Assembly (NCBI RefSeq): GCF_049670895.1 | Contig: NZ_CP187170.1 | Length of the DNA stretch: 64,000 nt | DNA from: Pasteurella sp049670895 | GTDB taxonomy: Bacteria > Pseudomonadota > Gammaproteobacteria > Enterobacterales > Pasteurellaceae | Reading direction: 5' to 3' (one strand) | Shown: piece after piece, positions 7,364-15,500 of the stretch | How positions within the stretch are numbered: the stretch's first letter is position 1 | Layout: each line of letters begins with the position of its first letter | Notes under the pieces: generated by a model | Databases searched by the model: none | Seen by the model: the letters and a program-made list of their open reading frames with translations, nothing else | What the model was told of the DNA's origin: nothing | Position numbers and translations under genes: made by a program

Positions 7364-8509
7364 TTAATTAGGGATTGCTTTAATAGAGATTTTGATGCTG
7401 CTTAAACTCTCTTTCGTATTTTCTGTGACATCTGGACTAGTAAAACGAAGATCGTTTTTTTCATCACCATACACTCTGACCTTAAGATCCACATCCATGT
7501 TATTGATAACGTATTTCGCATGTTCGTTATCAGAAGCGGTACTTTCATTGAACTCGCTTATCACTTGGTTGAGATACTCAGACACATCTTGTATGCCGTA
7601 TGAGGTTTTCACTTTTTCTTTTAACACACCAAGTTGTGATTCCATATCGTGATAACCCTTAATTTGTTTTTTAAAGGCTTCAAGTTGTTCGCTATTCGTT
7701 AATCGTTCTAGCTCTAATGAAACTCTGGTGTCCGCCAAAACGCGCTCTTTCTGAACTAATGCATCGCGAATACTATTGATTTCATCATGATGCTGTAATA
7801 CCACCTTTTCTTTCTCTGCCAGACGATCTTGAAGCTCATTGATTGACTTATCTCGCAAACCCAGTATTTTCTCACTATCAATCAGTTTGGCTTTGAGGGC
7901 ATGAATTTCGTTATCTCGAGTGACTAGCAATTTTTCTCGCCCATCGAGATTCTGCTTTAATGCCTGCAAGTCTTGTTCTTTTTGCCGCACGTCTCGTTCC
8001 ATGTTGAGAAGCAAATTTTTTTTCTCGCTCAGCTCATTTTCTACACGTTTTAACGTCACCAAATCGCTGTGATGCTGTGATACCACCTTTTCTTTTTCTG
8101 CCAGACGACCTTGAAGCTCATTGATTGATTTATCTCGTAAACCCAGTATTTTCTCACTCTCAATCAACTTGGCTTTGAGGGCATGAATTTCGTTATCTCT
8201 TGTGGTTAGCAATTTTTCTCGCCCATCGAGATTCTGCTTTAACACCTTCAAGTCTTGTTCTTTTTGTTGTGCATCTCGTTCCATTTTGAGAAGCAAATTT
8301 TTTTTCTCGCTCAGCTCATTTTCTACACGTTTTAACGTCACCGAATGGCTGTCGAGTGTCTCTCTTGCTTTCAGCAATTCCGAGGCTTGCAAATCATATT
8401 TTTTTTCTTTTTCTTCTAAGCCTTTTAAAAGATCTAATTCGTCTCTTGATGCACGTTTCCCCATTTTTGAGATAAGCGTCGCAGCATAGTCTTTTTTGAA
8501 GTCACTCAT
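7364..8509 (-). CDS. Long coiled-coil protein with duplicated 94-residue segment and C-terminal shared domain
   Basis: 381 residues from the ATG at 8509, chosen because AAGGAG lies just upstream of it; an in-frame ATG at 8527 lacks such a site. Residues about 20-285 are almost continuous coiled coil rich in Glu, Lys, Leu and Gln, including two near-identical 94-residue units that begin VTLKRVENELSEKKN. The last ~50 residues are not coiled coil: a strand MDVDLKVRVYGDEKND and a final strand SSIKISIKAIPN match the strands of the shared domain in the three other proteins. This gives a rod with a globular tip. It is probably cytosolic and structural. Neighbouring genes are 20 and 31 bases away. 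Confidence 0.65.
   Translation of the reverse strand: MSDFKKDYAATLISKMGKRASRDELDLLKGLEEKEKKYDLQASELLKARETLDSHSVTLKRVENELSEKKNLLLKMERDAQQKEQDLKVLKQNLDGREKLLTTRDNEIHALKAKLIESEKILGLRDKSINELQGRLAEKEKVVSQHHSDLVTLKRVENELSEKKNLLLNMERDVRQKEQDLQALKQNLDGREKLLVTRDNEIHALKAKLIDSEKILGLRDKSINELQDRLAEKEKVVLQHHDEINSIRDALVQKERVLADTRVSLELERLTNSEQLEAFKKQIKGYHDMESQLGVLKEKVKTSYGIQDVSEYLNQVISEFNESTASDNEHAKYVINNMDVDLKVRVYGDEKNDLRFTSPDVTENTKESLSSIKISIKAIPN
7778..8341. repeat. 282-bp in-frame tandem duplication in the coiled-coil gene
   Basis: Two consecutive 282-bp units (8060-8341 and 7778-8059) encode 94-residue segments differing at only a few positions (for example KMERDAQQ against NMERDVRQ). The copies have started to diverge, unlike the 111-bp repeat two genes downstream. 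Confidence 0.85.
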
Positions 8510-8547
8510 CGTATTCTCCTTATGCAAATTTTCGTCAAATCGCTAAA

Positions 8548-9558
8548 CTACGCCTGACGAGACACAGTAATTTCTGGCATTTTGGCACCAATTAACATTA
8601 AGGTATGGGCTTCAGGCACCTGAGAAACCAATTGAATTGGAGTATCACCCCAATCCATTGCTTCTTCGGGTAGTAAACGATACGCCTGAATGCCATTTTC
8701 TTTTAGCATCCTGATGATCTCATCGACCTGTTTACAAACACTTAGATCGGGCATGTAAATGCGATCAAGCATGCGATTTTCCATCGGGATAGGTAAAAAA
8801 CGTAAGCGAACACTGCTTGATTCTCGCCGTTCTGATTTAAAATAATTGCTATAAGTGGCATTGTCGGGAACCACTTTGATGTTATGTCCTAGTGGCTTGC
8901 CTGCACTGTTTTTTTCCTCTGTGACCACATAATCCATTTTCAACGTAAATTCGGCTTCTGGCATGGTGTACCACGTGGCTTGCAATCCCATTGAATATAA
9001 ACGGTCGTCAGCTAAAATCTGATTTTGCACCTCAATGGCACTTTGATCTAAAGCACGCTGAGCCTCCCCAATGCCCCTCCCTAACTCCGCAATCATCTCT
9101 GATAAATTGGCATACATGCTTGGTGCTTTACTTTCGCTTGCGACTAATTCTCGACGAATATGAGAATCCTCAAAATTAGGAAGTTTGCTGAATCTGTCAC
9201 CTATTATTTTTATAATCATCTCTTCGTTGAGGGCGGTCATCTCATTTTGTGCTTTTACCCTATTAACTATCTCTTTAGGAGTGCGTTTCTTTAAGTCCTC
9301 TATGCTATAAATCCCCGCATTCATCAAATCAAAAGCATTTTGGGGCGACATATTTTTTATTCTTAATAACTCAGCTTGTACCGCCAAACTCGTAATAAGG
9401 GCAGGGGAAATCCCTGTTTTATTTGCAAGTTCTCGGCGATCTTTCAAGGTGCGGGTTGCCTCAGCAAGTTGTCTAGTGGTTGAAATATCAGCCTTCTCCT
9501 TTAACAAATTACTGATATGAACATCAGCACCTACGATACTTATCGGCTTGGTTGTCAT
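8548..9558 (-). CDS. Helix-hairpin-helix protein with shared domain and PASTA-like tail
   Basis: 336 residues in three parts. Residues about 40-105 are helical with hairpin motifs (ELANKTGISPALITSLA, then NAGIYSIEDLKKRTPKEIV) like the HhH/DUF4332 type. Residues about 150-260 carry the domain shared with the next three genes: helix SEMIAELGRGIGEAQRALD (153-171), GLQATWYTMPEAEF (191-204), then SSSVRLRFLPIPM (247-259). Residues 275-335 resemble a PASTA repeat (KQVDEIIRMLKENGI..., then VSQVPEAHTLMLIG). No signal peptide. GGAGAAACCAT precedes the ATG. It is the first of the shared-domain genes. HhH modules often bind DNA or protein (family knowledge); which applies here is open. Confidence 0.6.
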   Translation of the reverse strand: MTTKPISIVGADVHISNLLKEKADISTTRQLAEATRTLKDRRELANKTGISPALITSLAVQAELLRIKNMSPQNAFDLMNAGIYSIEDLKKRTPKEIVNRVKAQNEMTALNEEMIIKIIGDRFSKLPNFEDSHIRRELVASESKAPSMYANLSEMIAELGRGIGEAQRALDQSAIEVQNQILADDRLYSMGLQATWYTMPEAEFTLKMDYVVTEEKNSAGKPLGHNIKVVPDNATYSNYFKSERRESSSVRLRFLPIPMENRMLDRIYMPDLSVCKQVDEIIRMLKENGIQAYRLLPEEAMDWGDTPIQLVSQVPEAHTLMLIGAKMPEITVSRQA

Positions 9559-9691
9559 ATGGTTTCTCCTTTTTCGAGGTAAAACGATAATCGTCTCTTT
9601 TATCTGTATCTATGATAAAGAAATCAATAAGTTATTTATGTGTAATGCACAATACAGCGAAAACAATCATTCCATGATGAGGTAATGCGAA

Positions 9692-9714
9692 TTGTTAGTG
9701 TCCGACTAACAATA
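9692..9714. promoter_or_regulatory. Inverted repeat between patatin and HhH genes
   Basis: ATTGTTAGT (9692-9700) and ACTAACAAT (9706-9714) form a perfect 9-bp inverted repeat with a 5-base centre, starting 8 bases after... the patatin stop region in the 164-base gap before the HhH gene. There is no T run on either side, so it is not a standard terminator. It may be an operator or an mRNA-processing hairpin that sets different levels for the phospholipase and the downstream genes. Confidence 0.5.
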
Positions 9715-9722
9715 GGGGGAAA

Positions 9723-10841
9723 TCAGAAAATATCTGTGTACGACTTGTCCGAAATAAAGAAATAGTACTGACGACAAACGTGATAACCATGGCGGTAAAG
9801 CTTATCGAATTCTTCTTCGGTGAGTTTTTGTAAACTGGTAGGAAACTGCATGGCAAAATCATCTATGCCATTTGACTCAGGGATTTTTGTCTTAATCGGC
9901 AAATAAACCCCTCTGCCTTTTTGTTTGCGTAAGTAAGAAATTAAACTCCGTACACGCAGTGCACGGTTTTGATTATAAATAATGTCAATAATATGAATAA
10001 ATCTTGTGGCTAATTTATATAAGCTTGGCACACGTTCATCAAGGGGGGAACTGGCATCGGAAACGATCAAAATCGTCTCTTCACTCAATTTTTCTTTCTT
10101 TTCTTGTTTAGCAATATCAAAAAACGGTTCTAAACCTAAATTGTCATAAACCCCGCCATCATAAAGATGCAACGTTTTGTGCTTTAACAGGATCGGTTTT
10201 GCCATTTCAACAGGCTCATTCCATTTACGTTTATACCAAGTGAACCCTTGGGTTTCCATCGACAATGGACCAATACCAACAGGAAACGCCGCTGACATTG
10301 CCATGGCATCACATAATGGAAAATCACAGTCTGCTGTTTTACTGTAACCAGACTCATAATCCCCGAAATCCTGTTTTTTGAAACGAAAACGCTTGCCCGT
10401 TTCCCCCACCGTGCCATTGATGCTCCATTCAGGCACATCAGGCAAGGTTTGTAAACCAGACTGAATTTGCCATTCTGATTTAATGGCTTTCGCTAAAAGA
10501 TGTGCTCGAGAAAAGGCATATTGGAGATTCAGCGGATTAAGCAACTGCTTTAATGAGCCTAACATGATGCTCTTTTCACATAATATATGCTTAATTCGGG
10601 GACGGACAAAATGAAGAAATTGCTGAGAAGTCGGCCATTTCATGCCAGCATATTGAACAATCAAGCCCATCAACAAACTTCCACCCGACACTGTGGAAAT
10701 GTGCGTGACGTCTTCAAGACGTTGTTGTTCGGCAAGATAGGTTAATACACCAAGATGAAACACCATTGCACGAATACCACCACCCGAGAGTGCAATAGCT
10801 ATTTTTTTATTTTGTTTGGAAGGACAATCGGTGGCTTGCAT
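9723..10841 (-). CDS. Patatin-like phospholipase
   Basis: A 372-residue patatin-family lipid acyl hydrolase. The oxyanion motif is LSGGGIRA (18-25). The nucleophile is Ser52 in T-V-S-G-G, a variant of G-x-S-x-G in which the first Gly is Thr, followed by GS. The catalytic Asp is D228 in Y-D-G-G, and the second conserved block MAMSAAFPVGIGP (180-192) matches the family's A-S-x-A-x-P segment. No signal peptide or membrane anchor, so it would act on cytoplasmic-face membrane lipid. It is the first gene of the cluster, 164 bases before the HhH gene, with its own promoter-like region upstream. Patatins act as toxic effectors in several anti-phage and secretion systems (family knowledge), but none of the genes that define those systems is present here. 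Confidence 0.85.
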   Translation of the reverse strand: MQATDCPSKQNKKIAIALSGGGIRAMVFHLGVLTYLAEQQRLEDVTHISTVSGGSLLMGLIVQYAGMKWPTSQQFLHFVRPRIKHILCEKSIMLGSLKQLLNPLNLQYAFSRAHLLAKAIKSEWQIQSGLQTLPDVPEWSINGTVGETGKRFRFKKQDFGDYESGYSKTADCDFPLCDAMAMSAAFPVGIGPLSMETQGFTWYKRKWNEPVEMAKPILLKHKTLHLYDGGVYDNLGLEPFFDIAKQEKKEKLSEETILIVSDASSPLDERVPSLYKLATRFIHIIDIIYNQNRALRVRSLISYLRKQKGRGVYLPIKTKIPESNGIDDFAMQFPTSLQKLTEEEFDKLYRHGYHVCRQYYFFISDKSYTDIF

Positions 10842-10866
10842 AATTTGACCTGAGTGGAACCTTTAA

Positions 10867-10902
10867 TGGTTTAAATTTAAACCAATCCGATCAAAAAATC
10901 AA
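10867..10902 (-). promoter_or_regulatory. Promoter with an 18-bp palindrome over the -10, upstream of the patatin gene
   Basis: On the minus strand a -35-like TTGATT (10902-10897), a 17-base spacer and a -10-like TAAATT (10879-10874) precede the patatin start by about 33 bases. The -10 is inside a perfect 18-bp palindrome TGGTTTAAATTTAAACCA (10867-10884). A repressor site over the -10 is the simplest reading, though hexamer matches are only moderate. Confidence 0.5.
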
Positions 10903-10928
10903 CAGAAAAACCACCTTTTCAACAAGGA

Positions 10929-10965
10929 AAAGTGCGGTGAATTTTAAAAAAATTTCACCGCACTT
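10929..10965 (-). terminator. Inverted USS pair, terminator after folD
   Basis: AAGTGCGGTGAA and TTCACCGCACTT, two uptake signal cores in opposite orientation separated by about 12 A/T bases, form a 12-bp stem in the gap between folD and the patatin gene. Paired USS acting as terminators is a known feature of Haemophilus-type genomes. The stem separates the folD transcript from the patatin cluster. Confidence 0.7.
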
Positions 10966-10996
10966 CACTGTATTTGACCGAAATCCTTATAACATA

Positions 10997-11851
10997 TTAA
11001 TCTAAAAAGGATTTCTCATAAGCGGATAATGTATTAAACATAAGCATTGCCACCGTCATTGGGCCTACACCACCAGGTACAGGCGTGATATAACTGGCTC
11101 GTTGCACTGCCACATCATATTCCACATCGCCAACCAATTTCCCCTCAATACGGTTAATCCCCACATCAATCACCACGGCACCTTCTTTAATCCATTCACC
11201 AGGAATAAATTTCGGTTTGCCCACCGCCACCACTAAAATATCCGCCTGACGAACATGATGGGCTAAATCTTTCGTAAAACGATGTGTAACCGTTACCGTA
11301 CACCCCCCTAATAAAAGTTCCAACGCCATTGGACGACCCACAATATTTGATGCCCCCACAATGACCGCATGCTTGCCATACAAATCAATATTTGTACATT
11401 CTAACAATTTCATCACACCATAAGGGGTGCAAGCACGCAAGGTAGGAATACGCTGACATAAACGCCCCACATTGTAAGGGTGAAAGCCGTCAACGTCTTT
11501 TTCTGGCGAAATGGCTTCAATCACTTTGGTGCTATCAATGTGTTTCGGCAAAGGTAACTGGACTAAAATACCATCTACCTCCGCATCCGCATTTAATTCC
11601 GCAATCAATGCCAATAATTCTGCTTCTTGTGTGGTTTCAGGCAAATCAAAAGATTTAGACTGAATCCCAATTTCCGCACAGCTTTTACGTTTACTGCCGA
11701 CATATACCTGTGATGCAGGATCGGCACCCACCAAAATTACCGCAAGTCCCGGGGCACGTTTTCCCTGTTGGGTATAGTGTTCAATTTTTTGAGCAACTTC
11801 AGATTTAATTTGTTTTGATAATTCTGTACCTGAAATAACTTGTGCAGTCAT
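10997..11851 (-). CDS. folD: Bifunctional methylenetetrahydrofolate dehydrogenase/cyclohydrolase
   Basis: 284 residues, normal length. FolD oxidises 5,10-methylene-THF to methenyl-THF with NADP and hydrolyses that to 10-formyl-THF in one-carbon metabolism. Visible signatures are the catalytic VGSKRKSCAEIGI (Lys54 region), QLPLPKHID (about 98-106), the PEKDVDGFHPYNVGRL block, the nucleotide-binding GASNIVGRPM (about 165-174), and the C-terminal TPVPGGVGPMTVAML. AAGGA precedes the ATG. It is a single-gene unit on the minus strand, divergent from the downstream tRNA pair and closed by a paired-USS terminator. Confidence 0.97.
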   Translation of the reverse strand: MTAQVISGTELSKQIKSEVAQKIEHYTQQGKRAPGLAVILVGADPASQVYVGSKRKSCAEIGIQSKSFDLPETTQEAELLALIAELNADAEVDGILVQLPLPKHIDSTKVIEAISPEKDVDGFHPYNVGRLCQRIPTLRACTPYGVMKLLECTNIDLYGKHAVIVGASNIVGRPMALELLLGGCTVTVTHRFTKDLAHHVRQADILVVAVGKPKFIPGEWIKEGAVVIDVGINRIEGKLVGDVEYDVAVQRASYITPVPGGVGPMTVAMLMFNTLSAYEKSFLD

Positions 11852-12009
11852 GAATTTATCCTTTAAGTAAGTGAACGAAAACGTTTGCTATTGTGGCAGA
11901 AAATCCCCGTCAATGTAAGCAAAATTGAGATAATTTTAAGCGATTGCACGAAAAGTAGAAAAAATTAATTGACTGTAATTAAAAGAAAACTATAATGCTA
12001 CACATTCTT

Positions 12010-12086
12010 CGGCGAGTAGCGCAGCTTGGTAGCGCAACTGGTTTGGGACCAGTGGGTCGTAGGTTCAAATCCTATCTCGCCGACCA
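12010..12086 (+). tRNA. tRNA-Pro (anticodon UGG)
   Basis: A 77-base cloverleaf: acceptor CGGCGAG with CTCGCCG, D-arm GCGC...GCGC, anticodon loop TTTGGGA giving TGG, T-arm around GGTTCAAATCC, encoded ACCA end. Confidence 0.97.
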
Positions 12087-12115
12087 CTTCTTTTTTATCG
12101 ATATCCATTTGAAAT

Positions 12116-12192
12116 GCGCCCTTAGCTCAGCTGGATAGAGCAACGGCCTTCTAAGCCGTAGGTCATTGGTTCGAATCCAATAGGGCGTGCCA
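12116..12192 (+). tRNA. tRNA-Arg (anticodon UCU)
   Basis: A 77-base cloverleaf: acceptor GCGCCCT with AGGGCGT (terminal G-U pair), D-arm GCTC...GAGC, anticodon loop CTTCTAA giving TCT, T-arm around GGTTCGAATCC, encoded GCCA end. It is 29 bases after tRNA-Pro and probably co-transcribed with it. Confidence 0.97.
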
Positions 12193-12590
12193 TTTACCCA
12201 TCCATCATTTTTTCTTATTCATTTCTTTTTTCATATAACAACATTGCCCTAGTCATGCTGTTTGTGGCGTTAAACCTCATTGCGTTTTGCAAAAATTGCC
12301 TCTCGTATCATGGCATTATGTCATGCTTCAACTCCACCACCATTCATTTCCCGCTCAGCTTCTCCCTTTTTATTCCGATGTTTTTTGTTTATTTCACTTT
12401 CATCAGATTTTTGAAATGAAGACTAAAAAACAACTTTAAGTATTTTTACATGACTTTACTTTACCCTTACTTTTGTATAATAATTAGCTAGATATGCCCT
12501 TGTAAATATAAAAGCACATCATATTGATTCTTCTATAAAAATTTTACATAACACAATTTTATACTTATTGATTTTTGAAAGGTAGCTCGC
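12193..12590. other. Long AT-rich leader upstream of the adhesin
   Basis: About 400 bases with no gene on either strand. It contains the putative adhesin promoter (TATAAT at 12476-12481) and an untranslated leader of roughly 100 bases. No clear tRNA terminator, repeat tract or integration direct repeat was seen. Confidence 0.5.
12470..12481 (+). promoter_or_regulatory. Putative -10 element for the adhesin gene
   Basis: TGTATAAT gives an extended -10 (TATAAT at 12476-12481). Upstream -35 candidates such as ATGACT or TTTACT are poorly spaced, so the -10 carries most of the evidence. The adhesin ATG is 110 bases downstream with GAAAGGTAG as its ribosome-binding region. Confidence 0.5.
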
Positions 12591-15500
12591 ATGAACCGCA
12601 TTTACAAAGTGAAATTTAGTCAGGTGTTAAATCAGTTTATTGTTGTTTCTGAATTGGCACGAGGAAAAACAAAATCCACTCGGCAGACGCCTTCTTCCCT
12701 CACCTCAACCCTTAAATCGACATGCCATTTGTTCACTTTGTTAATCGGTGCCACCTGTTACACTGAGGCAGTATATGCAGCAAAAAGCGTTCGGGATGCT
12801 GGGTTATCAAGTGTATATATTGAAACAAATGCTACCTCTGAGAATGCTGGTAATGTCGACAAAGGGAATATTTTAATTGGCAAATTAGCGACTGTTAAAA
12901 CAACGAGATTGGCGAATGCTAATAATAAAAGTAGTAACTATTCACACGCCCATTCATCTAACAATATTGTTATTGGCTCAAATACAACCTCTGCCGGTCA
13001 AAGAAATATTGTTCTTGGTCTTCATGCCATGACTTGGGGAAGTGATGTAGCGTCTTCGTCAGATCAAATTGCCATTGGTACCAATGCCACTGCTGCTGGC
13101 GAAGCTAGCATTGCATTAGGTTTAAATACCTTTACAAATTCCCACAATAGTATTGCTCTAGGTTCTAGAGCCCATGCGGGAGGCGTCAATGCAATTGCCT
13201 TAGGTAAAGATTCCAAAGCTGCCATTAATGCCGTATCCATTGGTCCAAATGCCAATGCCACCTTTGGCTATTCTATTGCGTTAGGTATGAATTCCATCAC
13301 CAACCAAGCTGCCACCAAAGAAGGCAATATTACCGTTAATGGTGTCAGCTATGATAATTCAACAGGACAAGTCACCGATTCTAGCTATCTTTTATCAATT
13401 GGTAACGCTAATATCAAACGACAAATTAAAAATGTGGCACCGGGGAAAATTTCCGCCACTTCCACCGATGCCATTAACGGCTCTCAACTGTACAGCATTG
13501 CCAAAGGCTTGCAAGATCGCGTGCAAACCTATTTCCATGTAAATTCGACCCAACGCCAAAACAAAAATTACCCTAATGCTACCGCCCAAGCTAATGGCAC
13601 CGATGCCATTGCCGCAGGCCCTAACGCCTCAACAAATGCCAATCATGCTGTCGCACTTGGTGCCAGTGCCAATGCTACACATAAGAATGCCATTGCTTTG
13701 GGGGCAAATTCCAAGACAGGTGAAGTTAACTTAACTCATCATGATAAACTTTCTTTTAAAACCCATTCAAATACATCACAAGATAAAACTTTTGCTGGTG
13801 TGGCAAAAACAGAATCAGGCAGTCTTTCCATTGGTCAAGCAGGGAAAGAGCGTCAAATTCACCATGTGGCGGCTGGTCAAGTGAGTGCGGATTCTACTGA
13901 TGCCATTAATGGTAGCCAACTTTATGCTGTTGCCAAATATACTGGTTTTAATATTTTAGAAAATGGTTCGGCAAAATCACGTGTAAATAATGACAATACG
14001 GTGAACTTCACTCATGGCAGTTTTACCACCGCAGAAGTGACTGGCACATCAGACACCACCATTAAATTTAATGTTGTCACCCAAAATATTACTTCAGATT
14101 CTCCTGCGACCCTTGTTACCTCTGTAGGAACAAACGCAGGCGTTGCCCTCACCGCCGATGTGGTAAAAGCGATCAACCATGCAGGCTTTAAGCTTCAAAC
14201 AAATAATGGAGCAATTACAGCTGTCAAAAATGGTGACACCTTGAAATTTAGTGAAGGCAAAAATATCAATATCACCCAATCAGGGGCAAACATTACAATC
14301 AAAACAGTAGATAGCCCTGAATTCACGAGCCTCAGTATTCCAACAAATGGTGGCAGAAATAATAAAATTACGCTCGGTGCATCAGGACTAGATCTTTCGG
14401 GTAAAGCCATTACGAATGTAGGAACAGGTGGTAATAACGTTAATCATGCCGCCAATATTGGCGATGCCACACGCATTGCTAAAGAAGAAGCCAAAAGACT
14501 GGCGACGACAGTAAAATCCACAGATCACTCCATTAGCATTACTGGCGGTCAGGGAGAACAAAAAGAGTACAACTTATCTGTCAATATAAGCAAAGTTGCC
14601 GAAGGGGTGAAGTTTAAATACAGTGGCAATACGGGAGGAAATCAGGAAAAAGCCCTATCTGAGACGGTTTCATTTCAAGGCACTAATAATGAAATTATTA
14701 CCACTTCCACAAACGAGGGGGTGACATTTAGCTTGGCTGAAGAGGTGAAAACGAAACTGGATAAAGCTGAAAATGCATTAAGCAAAACGGATGCTCAAAA
14801 TACCTATGAAACCAAGGCGAATGTGAGCAATCTCAAAAATGATTTAGAAGGTAAAATTACTGAACTGGGCAATAAATCCATTACATTCAGCACACCGCAT
14901 GGCTCGACCTCGAAAAAATTAGGTGAAACGCTGACATTGAATGGCGAAAACGGCATTACCACCGCCGTGGACAATAACATCATTAAAATCCGATTAGATG
15001 AACAAACTAAAAATAAAATTGATAATGCGTTAGATAAGAACACGGCAGCTTCGACTTATGAGACTCAACAAAATGTCACTCAAAAAATTGATGAAGCGTT
15101 TAGAACTAAAACGCTAACTTATAAAGCTAACTCGCAAAATAACCAAACAACCACATTAGGTACGGGACTTGACTTTACCAATGGCAATAACACCCGTGCC
15201 GAAGTCGCTGCCAATGGAGTGGTGAAATTCCATCTTAATCAAACATTGACTGGCATCACGTCTATTGGGGGGGATGCTAATCAAGCCCAATTAACCTTTG
15301 GAAATGAGCTTAGCCTGAATAATAAAAAATTAATGGGCTTGGTGGACGGCGGTGTCAATGCCACTAGTACCGAGGCGGTGACGGGTAAACAATTGCATGC
15401 ATTGCAAGAAAAAACCTTAAATATCACCACACAAAATAGTGGACAACTATCAAAAAAATTAGGTGAATCCTTAGCAATTGAGGGAGAAAGCGGGCTTTCT

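Noticed and set aside
3734..9558. Contractile tail, T6SS or extracellular injection system
   Set aside because: No sheath, baseplate, spike or AAA ATPase signature; the shared domain does not look like a tail-tube or sheath subunit on inspection.
9723..10841. Patatin gene as a CBASS effector (CapV)
   Set aside because: No CD-NTase or other CBASS gene within the window, and the neighbours are structural-looking proteins.
12010..12192. tRNA-Arg as attachment site of an integrated element carrying the adhesin
   Set aside because: I found no integrase and no direct repeat of the tRNA 3' end in the window.
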